NCBI GenBank assembly: GCA_038106185.1
Contig: JAYODE010000007.1
Coordinates: 39,806 to 103,805, forward strand
DNA length: 64,000 nt
From: UBA4582 sp038106185
GTDB taxonomy: Bacteria > Pseudomonadota > Gammaproteobacteria > Pseudomonadales > Azotimanducaceae
Reading direction: 5' to 3'
The notes under the pieces are model-generated. The model was not told the DNA's origin. It saw nothing but the letters and a program-made list of their open reading frames with translations, and ran no database searches. Positions 1-9,276 of this stretch are shown piece by piece (the stretch's first letter is position 1; every line of letters starts with the position of its first letter). The position numbers were made by a program, and so were the translations under genes.

Positions 1-97
1 TCATGATGTGCTCGTCACTACCGGCTCGAAAACCGCAGATTCTACCCGATCATCGCAAGGGATACATGCATTCATGGCGTCCATTCATGGCGAGCAT

Positions 98-1648
98 TCA
101 TGACATCAGCGCCGCGACATTTCGCCGCGGTGAGACCATCCTGCTACCAGCCATCAGGGAAATCAGTAACAGCGCCAGTATTCCTGTCTGTCCGTATTCA
201 GAAAATGGCGTGCTACCGCGCATCAGAGACACCTCGGCGCGCAATACACCCGGCACAAACTGTGGTAATTGCCCCACCAGCTGACCACGCTCGTCAATCA
301 CCGCCGTCACACCATTATTCGTCGCCCTAACCAGATATCGACCATTCTCCAGGGCCCGCATACGGGCCATCTGCAGATGCTGCCAAGGGCCTATCGAGGC
401 ACCAAACCAGGTGTCGTTACTGATGGTAAGCAACAAATCTGGATCTGATACCGACTTTCGCACCAGATCTGGGTAAACCACTTCGTAGCATATGGACATG
501 GCGATCCTCATATCATTCAGTTGAATCGCGGTTTGAATTTGAGGACCGGGCACATTGTGAGACATGGGCAGATCAAAGAAGGAAATCAACCCTCGAAGCT
601 GCGCCTCAAGTGGCACATATTCACCAAATGGTACCAACCGGCGCTTGATGTAAGACCCCTCGCCCAGGCCCAACGCAATCGCTGAATTGAGGAAATAACC
701 TTGCGGATCTCGATCCGGAATACCCAAAATCAGGGCGGTACCCGTGGCTTGGCCGCGGGCGTCCAAAGATTCAAGAAAACTGTCAGCCGTCGACCTGAAT
801 AGCGTCACCGCAGCTTCTGGCCAGACGATCAAATCTCGACCCCATTCGGTTTCACTCAGATTCGTATAGGTACTCAGAATCGGCGTCACCATGGCTCGCG
901 TCCACTTGGTGTGTTGATCAATATTACCCTGAACCGCACTGACGGTCAGAGTCCTGCCATCTGGCGCGACAAACTGGATCTGCGATAGAAGCCAGCCACC
1001 TAACCAGATCATCAGAACCACAGGCGCTGTCCTCCCGAACGCAGCAGCAACCGAGCGCCGACGAGAAAGCAAAACCAAGGCGCAGCCAAGCAGACTGGTT
1101 TGCAACAGCACCATGAAACTGATGCCCAGCACACCAAATACTGGCGCATAACCCGCCAGCCAGGTATCAAGAAAACCGTAGCCTGCGAACAACCACGGAA
1201 AACCCGTCAAAAACCATGTCAGAAGCCACTCGCGAAGAACCCACAGCACCGTAAAACCAAGTGTCATACCGACCAACGAATGACGAAAAAATTTCAGGTA
1301 GAGATAACCTTGAACCCAGAAAAACAGCGCCATAGCCAATACGAACAAGAGCACCAGAAGTCCCGCCAGCAGGGCCGAGGCACCGCCATGCTCATGGATA
1401 CTGACGTACACCCAGGAGATGCCGACACCGTAAAAGCCCACACCATATAAGTAGAAGATGACAAGCCCTTGACGAAGAGAAACGCCATGAAGCAGGCATT
1501 GGAAAAGCAAAATGGAAACAATAAGACTGGGCCACCAGTCAAAGGGGGAGAGTCCTAGAGAGAACAAACAGCCCGCCGCCAGTGCAAGCAATCCACCTAA
1601 CCAGGCGGGCATGCGAAGGACAGCAGGCCCAGAGACTCGCTCACTCAT
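98..1648 (-). CDS. lnt: Apolipoprotein N-acyltransferase
   Basis: Inner-membrane enzyme that adds the third acyl chain to the N-terminal Cys of lipoproteins, the last step of lipoprotein maturation. The 516-residue protein has a hydrophobic N-terminal half (several membrane segments within residues 12-220), then a periplasmic nitrilase-type domain. The Glu-Lys-Cys triad is visible as WPEAA (Glu278), IKRRLVPFGEYVP (Lys335) and SICYEV (Cys387). A final hydrophobic stretch near residue 490 fits the usual C-terminal anchor. The ATG at 1648 overlaps the end of the upstream corC by 8 bases, as expected for the conserved miaB-ybeZ-ybeY-corC-lnt operon, of which this is the last gene. Length is normal for the family. 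Confidence 0.96.
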   Translation of the reverse strand: MSERVSGPAVLRMPAWLGGLLALAAGCLFSLGLSPFDWWPSLIVSILLFQCLLHGVSLRQGLVIFYLYGVGFYGVGISWVYVSIHEHGGASALLAGLLVLLFVLAMALFFWVQGYLYLKFFRHSLVGMTLGFTVLWVLREWLLTWFLTGFPWLFAGYGFLDTWLAGYAPVFGVLGISFMVLLQTSLLGCALVLLSRRRSVAAAFGRTAPVVLMIWLGGWLLSQIQFVAPDGRTLTVSAVQGNIDQHTKWTRAMVTPILSTYTNLSETEWGRDLIVWPEAAVTLFRSTADSFLESLDARGQATGTALILGIPDRDPQGYFLNSAIALGLGEGSYIKRRLVPFGEYVPLEAQLRGLISFFDLPMSHNVPGPQIQTAIQLNDMRIAMSICYEVVYPDLVRKSVSDPDLLLTISNDTWFGASIGPWQHLQMARMRALENGRYLVRATNNGVTAVIDERGQLVGQLPQFVPGVLRAEVSLMRGSTPFSEYGQTGILALLLISLMAGSRMVSPRRNVAALMS

Positions 1649-2480
1649 CTATTGGCAGCGTTAACTGTAGAAGCCTGATTCGACGGTTGTCGGCGTTCAA
1701 AACCTTGAATTGAAAACCATCTAATACTACCCGCTCATCGCGCTTGGGCAGATGACCGAAGGACTGAGTCACGATACCGCCTATGGTGTCAAACTCTGCC
1801 TCACTGAATTGCGCGTCAAAGAAGGCGTTGAAGTCCTCAATAGGCGTGAGTGCCTTAACTGTAAAGACTCCGTCGGCATGCGCCTTGATAAAGTCGTCTT
1901 CATCAAAGTCATATTCGTCTTCGATGTCACCAACAATTTGCTCTAACACATCTTCGATGGTCACTATGCCAGAAACACCGCCGTACTCATCGTAGACGAC
2001 GGCCAGGTGGTTCCTGGTTGCACGAAATTCTTGCAGAAGCACATTCAAACGCTTGCTTTCAGGAATGGCGCTGCAAGGGCGAAGAATATCCCGCAAATTG
2101 AACTTTTGTCGGCGCTCAGCCAATGCCAGGGGTAGCAAATCCTTGGCCAGCAAAATGCCGACCACATTATCAGGACCATCGCCCAGCACTGGCAGACGTG
2201 AGTGACCTGACTCAATAACCACCGGCAATAGCTCCTCAGGCTTCATGTCCAGCCGAACCACCGCCACCTGAGATCTTGGAATCATTATCTCACGGGCCTG
2301 CATGTCGGATACCACCAGCGCACCTTCGATAATGCTCAAGACCTCTGCATCCAACAAGTCACGCTGATGGGCTGAGCGCAACAGTTCCACTAATTCATCT
2401 CGAGAAGAGGGCTCTCCGGTGAAGGCCATGGACAGGCGCTCCAACCAACTCTTCTCACTACTCGACCCTTCCTCGCTCAT
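1641..2480 (-). CDS. corC: CorC/HlyC-family CBS-domain protein (Mg/Co homeostasis)
   Basis: Cytosolic CBS-pair protein of the CorC/YbeX family. It is linked to magnesium and cobalt efflux in enterobacteria and, through its operon, to ribosome maturation and lipoprotein processing. Of 279 residues, about 65-190 form the two CBS repeats (RSQVAVVR, GHSRLPVLGD, AVVYDEYGGVSGIVTIEDVLEQIVGDI). The last 80 residues are the CorC_HlyC transporter-associated domain. It lacks the DUF21 membrane domain, as true CorC does. Its ATG overlaps the ybeY stop by 4 bases (ATGA) and its end overlaps lnt, so it is translationally coupled on both sides. Confidence 0.94.
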   Translation of the reverse strand: MSEEGSSSEKSWLERLSMAFTGEPSSRDELVELLRSAHQRDLLDAEVLSIIEGALVVSDMQAREIMIPRSQVAVVRLDMKPEELLPVVIESGHSRLPVLGDGPDNVVGILLAKDLLPLALAERRQKFNLRDILRPCSAIPESKRLNVLLQEFRATRNHLAVVYDEYGGVSGIVTIEDVLEQIVGDIEDEYDFDEDDFIKAHADGVFTVKALTPIEDFNAFFDAQFSEAEFDTIGGIVTQSFGHLPKRDERVVLDGFQFKVLNADNRRIRLLQLTLPIDE

Positions 2481-3001
2481 GCTCGCTTGCTCTCTTCACT
2501 GTTTATTCCTAACGCATCAGCGTAGGGATTACCGTAGCCAAGATTGGCCATCAGGTTAATTTCGATTGACTCCATCTGCTCCGCGTCAGCATCCTCGATA
2601 TGATCGTATCCCACCAAGTGCAATACGCCATGGATGACCAGGTGAGTCAAGTGTATCAAGGGTAACTTGCTCTGGGTCAGCGCTTCGGCTTCGACCACAG
2701 ACGGGCATATCACCAGATCTCCCATTAGTATCCGCTGATCTTCAACCGGTGTCTGAGCGGGAAAAGACAATACGTTAGTTGCTTTATCTACCTGTCGATA
2801 CTCTCGGTTCAAGCGGCGTATTTCACTGGCATCGGTTAACAACAGAGAGACTTCGACGCCAGCGGTCGGCATAGACCCACCAAGACCAGCCTGCATTGCC
2901 GCCAGCACCCACGACTGCAGCTGCTGATCAGAAGGCGCCCAAGTTGGCTTGGTAACATCCCAGAGGACATCAAGCAGACAAGGTTCCTGTACCTGTTTCA
3001 T
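2477..3001 (-). CDS. ybeY: Endoribonuclease YbeY (rRNA maturation factor)
   Basis: Single-strand endoribonuclease needed for 16S rRNA 3'-end maturation and ribosome quality control. The zinc-binding signature H-x3-H-x5-Y-D-H is seen as HLVIHGVLHLVGYDH. The open frame extends to 3151 and would overlap phoH by more than 100 bases. The ATG at 3001 was chosen because it follows phoH by about 30 bases, has an AGG-type ribosome binding site, and gives 174 residues, close to the usual YbeY length. It is coupled to corC through an ATGA overlap. Function is secure; the start is probable. Confidence 0.93.
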   Translation of the reverse strand: MKQVQEPCLLDVLWDVTKPTWAPSDQQLQSWVLAAMQAGLGGSMPTAGVEVSLLLTDASEIRRLNREYRQVDKATNVLSFPAQTPVEDQRILMGDLVICPSVVEAEALTQSKLPLIHLTHLVIHGVLHLVGYDHIEDADAEQMESIEINLMANLGYGNPYADALGINSEESKRA

Positions 3002-3032
3002 GATTGACCTGGTTGGCAAAGGTGCTCGAAAA

Positions 3033-4016
3033 TCATTTCGATTTACCACCACCGGCTTCAAATTTTTCATAGGCCTCGACAATTCTTTGCACGAGTGGGT
3101 GCCTGACAACGTCTCGCGAGCTGAAATGGGTAAATGAGATACCTTCAACATCCGGCAGAACGTCTAGCACATGCCGCAGACCGGAGGTTGTTCGATGGGG
3201 CAAATCGACTTGAGTGATATCACCCGTGACCACTACTGTCGAGCCAAAACCGACTCGGGTCAGAAACATCTTCATCTGCTCTGTCGTGGTATTTTGACTC
3301 TCATCGAGAATAATAAAGGACTCATTCAGAGTACGGCCACGCATATATGCCAGCGGGGCAACCTCAATAATATTCTTTTCAATTAACTTCTCAACTCGCT
3401 CGAAGCCAATCATTTCATACAAAGCGTCATATAGGGGACGCAGGTAGGGATCGATTTTTTGACTCAAATCGCCCGGCAGGAAACCCAGTTTTTCACCTGC
3501 CTCAACCGCTGGTCGAACCAGCAAAATCCGTCGAACCAATTCTTGGTCCAACGCCTCCACCGCGCAGGCAACAGCCAGATAGGTTTTTCCCGTACCAGCA
3601 GGACCCACGCCAAAGTTGATATCGTGGGAGCGTACGGCCTGAACATATCCAATCTGGTTTTTACCCCGTGGTTTAATCGTCTTCTTGCGGGTGGTAATCA
3701 GAAAGTCATTCGCATCCGTTTCATCACTGAGAAGCGCCTCAACGCCCGAGTCTTGAAGATGAAGATGAATAAGGTCCGCCGTCAAGTGCGTGCCGCGATT
3801 AACCTCTTGATAAAGCTTTTTCAGCAGCGCCCCAGCAGAGCGCACGATGTTGCGCTCACCGATCAGGTGAAAGGCATTGCCTCGATTATTAATGGTAATG
3901 CCAAGGCGTTTCTCTATCTGGCGCAAGTGTGCGTCGAAAGGGCCACATAGATTAGCGAGTTGCTGGCTGTCGTTGGGCTCCAGCTTTATCTGGAGCGGCT
4001 CTGTGTGAATATTCAA
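3033..4016 (-). CDS. phoH: PhoH-family ATPase (YbeZ)
   Basis: Cytosolic PhoH-like NTPase of the YbeZ type, usually encoded next to YbeY and thought to act with it in RNA metabolism. The 327-residue protein has a Walker A motif GPAGTGKT (about residues 138-145) and a Walker B-like FIILDESQN. An N-terminal 100-residue region resembles the KH-like part of this family. The assigned start is a TTG at 4016 because no ATG lies in a suitable place. A GGAG element sits some 20 bases further upstream, so a slightly longer protein is possible. Confidence 0.93.
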   Translation of the reverse strand: MNIHTEPLQIKLEPNDSQQLANLCGPFDAHLRQIEKRLGITINNRGNAFHLIGERNIVRSAGALLKKLYQEVNRGTHLTADLIHLHLQDSGVEALLSDETDANDFLITTRKKTIKPRGKNQIGYVQAVRSHDINFGVGPAGTGKTYLAVACAVEALDQELVRRILLVRPAVEAGEKLGFLPGDLSQKIDPYLRPLYDALYEMIGFERVEKLIEKNIIEVAPLAYMRGRTLNESFIILDESQNTTTEQMKMFLTRVGFGSTVVVTGDITQVDLPHRTTSGLRHVLDVLPDVEGISFTHFSSRDVVRHPLVQRIVEAYEKFEAGGGKSK

Positions 4017-4116
4017 ATTGGCTGACGTAATGTTATTGGGCTCCTAGAATATACCCTTCGTCGCGGGAGGAAAAGGGAAGAATCGGATCATCATCGACGG
4101 CCGGCAGGCCGCAGCG

Positions 4117-5439
4117 CTAGATGAGAATCGCGCGCAAAGAGTTCGGCAGGGCCTGAGTGATCTCGACCGTAACCAGCTGACCGGTCAGATTCTGCGAGTC
4201 GGCAGCAAAGTTAACGACTCGGTTATTTTCGGTACGTCCCTGGTACTGCCCAGGATCCTTTCGAGAAAGTCCCGTGACCAGAATCGTCTGGTGACTGCCA
4301 ACCATGCTACGACTGATGCGCATGGACTGCTGATTGATTTTATCCTGGAGTGTTTTCAGTCTCGTCTTCTTCACTTCCATGGGTGTTGTGTCAGGTAGGT
4401 CTGCGGCAGGCGTGCCGGGTCGAGCGCTATAGATGAAACTGAAAGATTGGTCGAAGCCAATTTCCTCAATCAAATCCATCGTCGCTTGAAAGTCCGCGTC
4501 CGTCTCGCCAGGAAAGCCTATGATAAAGTCCGATGACATGCTGAGATCAGGCCTGATCTTTCGCAGCCGCCTGATCTTGGATTTATATTCCAGCACCGTA
4601 TGGCCGCGCTTCATGCGCGCCAATATTCGGTCAGATCCGCTTTGAACGGGCAAATGCAGATGGCTGACCAGTTCCGGTACCTCTGCATAGACATCGATCA
4701 AACTATCGGAAAATTCTACCGGATGCGACGTGGTATAACGGATGCGATCAATACCTTCGATTTCAGCCACCAGACTGATGAGGTAAGCCAGGTCAGCCTG
4801 ACTGCCATCTTCCAGCTCGGCGCGATAGGCGTTAACGTTCTGGCCCAACAGGTTGACTTCACGCACACCCTTGTCAGCCAGCTGGATGATTTCCTGCAAT
4901 ACATCAACCAGCGGTCGGCTAACCTCTTCGCCACGGGTATAGGGCACCACGCAAAATGAGCAGTACTTGCTGCAGCCTTCCATAATTGAAACAAAGGCAG
5001 TGGGACCATCGACCGACGGCTCTGGCAAACGATCAAATTTTTCTATTTCCGGAAAACTGATATCGATTACAGCCGAACTGGAACCGGCTATACCATCGAG
5101 CAATTCGGGCAACCGGTGCAGTGTCTGCGGGCCAAAAATCATGTCGACATAGGGCGCGCGTCTGCTGATCGCCGCACCTTCTTGGCTCGCAACACATCCA
5201 CCGACTCCGATTTTCAGGTCAGGATTTTTGAGCTTCAGTTTGCGCCAACGACCAAGCTGATGAAAAACTTTTTCCTGGGCTTTCTCGCGAATCGAGCAAG
5301 TATTCAGCAACAACAGGTCAGCCTCTGCTTCCGACTCGGTGACTTCATACCCATGAGTTTCCTTTAACAAATCCAGCATTCTGGATGAGTCATACTCATT
5401 CATCTGACAGCCGTGGGTCTTAATAAATACTTTACTCAC
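4117..5439 (-). CDS. miaB: tRNA-2-methylthio-N6-dimethylallyladenosine synthase MiaB
   Basis: Radical-SAM methylthiotransferase that converts i6A37 to ms2i6A37 in tRNAs reading UNN codons. From the proposed GTG start the protein has 440 residues. It has an N-terminal UPF0004 domain with cluster cysteines (KTHGCQMNEYD, NTCSIREKAQEK, GGCVASQEG). A radical-SAM core follows with CSKYCSFCVVPYTRG, then a C-terminal TRAM domain. The open frame continues upstream to 5499. The family normally begins at the KVFIKTHGC strand, and a TATAAT element at 5489-5494 lies inside the longer version, so the GTG at 5439 is preferred; the ribosome binding site is weak. It is the first gene of the miaB-phoH-ybeY-corC-lnt set. 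Confidence 0.94.
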   Translation of the reverse strand: MSKVFIKTHGCQMNEYDSSRMLDLLKETHGYEVTESEAEADLLLLNTCSIREKAQEKVFHQLGRWRKLKLKNPDLKIGVGGCVASQEGAAISRRAPYVDMIFGPQTLHRLPELLDGIAGSSSAVIDISFPEIEKFDRLPEPSVDGPTAFVSIMEGCSKYCSFCVVPYTRGEEVSRPLVDVLQEIIQLADKGVREVNLLGQNVNAYRAELEDGSQADLAYLISLVAEIEGIDRIRYTTSHPVEFSDSLIDVYAEVPELVSHLHLPVQSGSDRILARMKRGHTVLEYKSKIRRLRKIRPDLSMSSDFIIGFPGETDADFQATMDLIEEIGFDQSFSFIYSARPGTPAADLPDTTPMEVKKTRLKTLQDKINQQSMRISRSMVGSHQTILVTGLSRKDPGQYQGRTENNRVVNFAADSQNLTGQLVTVEITQALPNSLRAILI

Positions 5440-5488
5440 TGAAGCTTCGTTGCCTTGGCGCGCATCACGCCGGAAAAAGCGGGGCCCC

Positions 5489-5494
5489 ATTATA
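5489..5494 (-). promoter_or_regulatory. Candidate -10 element for the miaB operon
   Basis: A perfect TATAAT reads on the minus strand about 50 bases before the preferred miaB GTG. No good -35 hexamer is visible at 16-17 bases; the best is TTCTAT. It is offered as a probable core promoter only because of its position between divergent miaB and the DUF1820 gene. Confidence 0.4.
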
Positions 5495-5638
5495 GACACT
5501 TGTTGAGGACGATAGAACCTGAAATTTAAACCCCGGATGCCCTTGAATTCGATAATTCGAAGACCATATATGTTTGCCAGTTGACTTTCGATCCACTAGC
5601 ACCAAAACTGCCGCTACACCAGAGAGTATTTAGACACG

Positions 5639-5980
5639 ATGTCGAACGAACCCATCTTCAAGATCATCTTCTACAATCAGGGCGAAATCTTTGAAGTTTA
5701 TGCCCGGCAGATCTACCAAAGCGACCTTTATGGCTTTATCGAAATAGAGGAACTGGTATTCGGCGAGAAGTCAAAATTGGTTGTCGACCCCAGCGAGGAG
5801 AAGCTCAAAGCCGAGTTCGATGGCGTTTCTCGAACCTACGTGCCGATGCATTCAATTGTTCGAATCGACGAGGTCGCCAAGGAGGGGGCCGGGAAAATCA
5901 GTGAGGCCAAGTCGGGCAATATTGCCCACTTTCCGGTTTCTGCCCTGAACCCGAAAAATCGCCCGAAAAAACCCGACTAA
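5639..5980 (+). CDS. DUF1820 family protein
   Basis: Small acidic cytosolic protein of 113 residues, recognised as DUF1820 by its opening PIFKIIFYNQGEIFEVYAR and the central FIEIEELVFGEKSKLVVDPSEEKL. The family is common in gammaproteobacteria, often beside miaB, and has no assigned function. It diverges from miaB, with 139 bases between the -10-like element side and this ATG. A short inverted repeat (CCCAGCC and GGCTGG followed by TTTT) lies at about 5992-6026 and could end the transcript. No catalytic motif can be proposed. Confidence 0.88.
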   Translation: MSNEPIFKIIFYNQGEIFEVYARQIYQSDLYGFIEIEELVFGEKSKLVVDPSEEKLKAEFDGVSRTYVPMHSIVRIDEVAKEGAGKISEAKSGNIAHFPVSALNPKNRPKKPD

Positions 5981-6081
5981 TCCAATCCAGGCTCCCAGCC
6001 GTTCTCTGGCGGCATTGCCGGGCTGGTTTTCACTGGCTGCTACCGACTTACCCGCTACTTGCTACTAAACGCCAGTGCAGC

Positions 6082-6594
6082 CTAATCGCTCTGCCTTGAC
6101 CATCGACTCAACCCCATCTCGGGCGCCAGCTCAATCAGTGCAGCCAAGGATTCAGTTTGGCCGGGCAATCTCAGGTCGGGCATCAGCTCCCAGACCGGCA
6201 TTAGCACAAACAGGCGCTCAAGCGCTCTCGGGTGGGGCACCACCAGCGATGGCAGACTGATGGTTCGATCGTCATACCAAATGATATCCAGATCCAATAC
6301 TCGGCTCTCGTTGACACCGTGCACCTGCGGTCGACCCGCGGAGCGCTCAAGAGCCTGAAGAGCCTGCAACAGATCCAGGGGGGCAAGCTCGGTGTCGAAC
6401 GCCACAGCACCGTTGATAAATGGTCCGGCATCTGCCGCCATTTGCGCTGGCTCAGAGGACCACCAGGAAGAACACGCGAAATACCCCACACTGAGGCGCC
6501 TCAGCCCAATCAGGGCTGAATCGATCGCACGCTCGCGATTCCCCAAATTGGAACCGAAGGCCACAAGCGTGCGATAGCGGGATATCTCTGACAT
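6082..6594 (-). CDS. folK: 2-amino-4-hydroxy-6-hydroxymethyldihydropteridine diphosphokinase
   Basis: HPPK transfers pyrophosphate from ATP to 6-hydroxymethyl-7,8-dihydropterin in folate synthesis. The 170-residue protein has the family marks in order: VAFGSNLGNRE near the N-terminus, NGAVAFDTELAPLDLLQALQ, ERSAGR, and the metal and ATP site VLDLDIIWYD followed by VVPHPRALERLFVLMP. Length is typical. The gene stands alone here, with no folB or panB neighbour, and faces the DUF1820 gene tail to tail. Confidence 0.95.
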   Translation of the reverse strand: MSEISRYRTLVAFGSNLGNRERAIDSALIGLRRLSVGYFACSSWWSSEPAQMAADAGPFINGAVAFDTELAPLDLLQALQALERSAGRPQVHGVNESRVLDLDIIWYDDRTISLPSLVVPHPRALERLFVLMPVWELMPDLRLPGQTESLAALIELAPEMGLSRWSRQSD

Positions 6595-6704
6595 GGGGCT
6601 ATTCTACCTGCATTTTGCCGCTCGTCATGCATAGCAATTGGCTTAGCAATCATGCTAGTTTTAGTCGAACACGCGTCCCATTCACCATTTTTTAAGGAAT
6701 AGTC

Positions 6705-7790
6705 ATGAAAGCTGCGGTTTTACGTGAAACCAACCGACCCCTGGAAATTGAAGAAGTACAGGTGTCCAAGCCTGGACCCCGTGAAGTTCTGGTTCGTACA
6801 GTTGCGGCGGGCGTGTGCCATAGTGATCTGCACTTCATGGACGGCTCCTACCCCTATCGGCTGCCCACCATACTGGGCCACGAAAGCGCCGGTATCGTTG
6901 AAGAAGTCGGGTCAGACGTTACCTACGTCAAGAAAGGTGATCATGTGATCACCTGTCTATCGGCGTTCTGCGGGCATTGTGACAAATGCCTGACAGGCCA
7001 CCTGTCACTCTGTCAGAGCCCGGAAGTCTCTCGCAAGGCCGACGAGGAAAGCCGGCTGCTTTCCAATAGTCAGCCCATCCATCAGTTCCTCAACCTGTCC
7101 TCCTTTGCCGAAATGATGCTGATCCACGAACATGCGCTGGTCAAGGTGCGTGATGACATGCCTTTCGACCGAGCCGCCTTGATCGGCTGTTCAACCACGA
7201 CTGGCGTTGGCGCGGTTTTCCATACCGCCGGAGTCCAGCCAGGCTCAACCGTTGCTGTCATCGGCTGTGGCGGCGTAGGTCTGGCCGCCATCAACGGCGC
7301 AGCCATTGCCGGCGCAGGCGTCATTATCGCCATTGACCGGGTTGAGTCAAAATTGGAGCTGGCCAAGGTCATGGGCGCCACCCATGTCATTAATGCCAGT
7401 CAATGTGACGCCGTTGGCGAGGTGCTTGAGCTAACCCGTGGCGGCTGCGACTATACTTTCGAGGCGATCGGCTTGAAAGCAACTGCTGAGCAGGCTTTCA
7501 AAATGCTGGGTGCTGGCGGAACTGCGACTATCATCGGCATGATCCCAGTGGGCACAATGGTAGAGTTGCACGGTGTCGACTTCCTGGCTGAGAAAAAGAT
7601 TCAGGGCTCGAATATGGGCTCGAATCGATTCCGCATAGATATGCCCCGTTTCGTTGAGTTTTATCTCAATGGCAAGCTGCATCTCGACCAGATGATCTCA
7701 AAACATATCAAGCTGGCCCAGGTTAACGATGCACTCAACGCGCTTAAAAGTGGTCAGGAAGCGCGGCATATTATCATGTTTGATCAATAG
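6705..7790 (+). CDS. Zn-dependent medium-chain alcohol dehydrogenase
   Basis: Class III-like medium-chain dehydrogenase of 361 residues. The catalytic zinc ligands are in VCHSDLH (Cys near 38) and GHESAGIVEEVG (His/Glu near 60). The structural zinc loop shows four cysteines in CGHCDKCLTGHLSLC. The NAD-binding fold has VAVIGCGGVGLAAINGA followed by an acidic residue in IAIDR, which suggests NAD rather than NADP. The overall pattern matches the actinobacterial/gammaproteobacterial group often annotated as AdhE1-type dehydrogenases. Substrate is not known from sequence. A serine hydrolase gene follows 10 bases downstream and is probably cotranscribed. A ribosome binding site (TTAAGGAATAGTC) precedes the ATG. 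Confidence 0.9.
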   Translation: MKAAVLRETNRPLEIEEVQVSKPGPREVLVRTVAAGVCHSDLHFMDGSYPYRLPTILGHESAGIVEEVGSDVTYVKKGDHVITCLSAFCGHCDKCLTGHLSLCQSPEVSRKADEESRLLSNSQPIHQFLNLSSFAEMMLIHEHALVKVRDDMPFDRAALIGCSTTTGVGAVFHTAGVQPGSTVAVIGCGGVGLAAINGAAIAGAGVIIAIDRVESKLELAKVMGATHVINASQCDAVGEVLELTRGGCDYTFEAIGLKATAEQAFKMLGAGGTATIIGMIPVGTMVELHGVDFLAEKKIQGSNMGSNRFRIDMPRFVEFYLNGKLHLDQMISKHIKLAQVNDALNALKSGQEARHIIMFDQ

Positions 7791-7800
7791 GCTGACCTCA

Positions 7801-8991
7801 ATGACACCGGAAGACGTTGGTCTCTCTGCTGCACGACTGTACAAGATCGATCATTTGACCCGTGACTACATCAAGCGCGGCCGCCTTGCCGGCACCATTT
7901 CGCTGGTGGCAAGAAGGGGAGAAATTGCGCACTTGACCTGCCAGGGCAAAATGGACCTGGAGGCCGACAAAGACATGGAAGAGGATACGATCTTTCGTAT
8001 CTATTCCATGTCAAAACCGGTCACCAGCGTCGCTTTGATGATGTTGTATGAAGACGGGCGATTTCAACTGGACAATCCTGTATCCCGTTTTATTCCAAGC
8101 TTTAAAGATCTTAAGGTCTTCAGCGCTGACGGCAATCATACAGTGCCCGAACGCGAAATGACCATTCGGGACCTGTTGACCCATACCTCAGGGTTAACCT
8201 ACGGATTTATGCAGTCGACGGCAGTCGATGCGATGTATCGCGACCAAGGCGTAGAGCAGTCAAAGAATCTGGAAGAGATGATCGCGAAACTGGCGAAGAT
8301 CCCACTGCTGTTTTCTCCGGGCACCCGCTGGAGCTACAGTGTCGCAACCGATGTCTGTGGTTATCTCGTCGAAAAAATTGCGAATACGCCATTTGACGAG
8401 TTTTTACGTGAACAGATATTTGAGCCATTGGGTATGCAGGACACAGGATTTTTCGTACCTGACGAGAAGATTCATCGTTTCGCCGCCAATTATCAGCGAA
8501 CCCAAAACAATGGCCTGCACCTGTTTGATGCAGCAGAATCCAGCCATTATCGTCGCAGCCCCGGTTTATTTTCCGGGGGTGGTGGACTCGTCTCGACAGT
8601 GCACGATTACTACAAGTTTGCCAGCATGTTGTTGAATGCGGGCGAGTATGAAGGCACGCGCATTCTTGGACGCAAGACTGTAGAACTCATGACTAGCAAC
8701 CACATGCCCCACAATGGCGACTTGGCCAGCATGGGCCAGTCGGTCTTCAGCGAAAGTACTTACGAGGGTATTGGCTTTGGGCTCGGATTTTCCGTCATGA
8801 TAGATCCGCCAACAGCGCAGATTCTGGGCTCGAAAGGTGAATTCGCCTGGGGCGGCGCTGCCAGCACTTACTTCTTTATCGATCCCGAGGAAGATATGCT
8901 GGTGATTTTTTTGACCCAGTTGATGCCCTCTTCGGCATATCCGATTCGACGGGAAATGCGAGTACTCGCTTACCAATCCATTATTGATTAG
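7801..8991 (+). CDS. Beta-lactamase-related serine hydrolase (class C fold)
   Basis: Serine esterase/peptidase of the beta-lactamase family (EstB/PBP4* type), 396 residues from the ATG at 7801. The catalytic Ser-x-x-Lys is in YSMSKPVTS (near residue 70), the Tyr-containing second motif in RWSYSVATDV, and the glycine-rich third region in GFGLGFSV followed by FAWGGAAS. No signal peptide is seen, so it is likely cytosolic and more probably an esterase than a cell-wall enzyme. It sits between an alcohol dehydrogenase and a biotinyl protein in one direction with 10-12 base gaps, which implies an operon. The open frame extends upstream into the dehydrogenase gene, but the internal ATG matches family starts. 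Confidence 0.88.
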   Translation: MTPEDVGLSAARLYKIDHLTRDYIKRGRLAGTISLVARRGEIAHLTCQGKMDLEADKDMEEDTIFRIYSMSKPVTSVALMMLYEDGRFQLDNPVSRFIPSFKDLKVFSADGNHTVPEREMTIRDLLTHTSGLTYGFMQSTAVDAMYRDQGVEQSKNLEEMIAKLAKIPLLFSPGTRWSYSVATDVCGYLVEKIANTPFDEFLREQIFEPLGMQDTGFFVPDEKIHRFAANYQRTQNNGLHLFDAAESSHYRRSPGLFSGGGGLVSTVHDYYKFASMLLNAGEYEGTRILGRKTVELMTSNHMPHNGDLASMGQSVFSESTYEGIGFGLGFSVMIDPPTAQILGSKGEFAWGGAASTYFFIDPEEDMLVIFLTQLMPSSAYPIRREMRVLAYQSIID

Positions 8992-9003
8992 GACCAGAAT
9001 ATT

Positions 9004-9228
9004 ATGTCAAATCTGCCGATAGAAGCCGAGGTCACCGGAAACGTCTGGAAAATTGAAAAAAACATTGGTGACCGAGTTGAAGCCGAAGACGTGATCATGA
9101 TCCTCGAGTCCATGAAAATGGAAATCCCGGTAGAAGCACCCTGCGCTGGCACCTTGGTAGAGCTGTTAGTAAAAGAAGAAGATAGCGTCAGCGAGGACCA
9201 GGTCATCGCGATCATTGCTCCTGACTGA
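9004..9228 (+). CDS. Biotinyl/lipoyl attachment domain protein
   Basis: A free-standing biotinyl domain of 74 residues. The biotin attachment motif ESMKMEIPVEAP is intact (Lys near residue 38), with the flanking VTGNVWKIEKNIGDRVEAED and PCAGTLVELLV strands forming the flattened barrel. Such proteins carry biotin between the carboxylase and carboxyltransferase halves of acyl-CoA carboxylases. No carboxylase subunit is encoded nearby, so its partner must be elsewhere. It starts 12 bases after the serine hydrolase stop. Confidence 0.9.
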   Translation: MSNLPIEAEVTGNVWKIEKNIGDRVEAEDVIMILESMKMEIPVEAPCAGTLVELLVKEEDSVSEDQVIAIIAPD

Positions 9229-9276
9229 CCCCTTACCCGTATTCAGCGGCGAGCTTGCTTAGCGGCCTTAGCCCAC

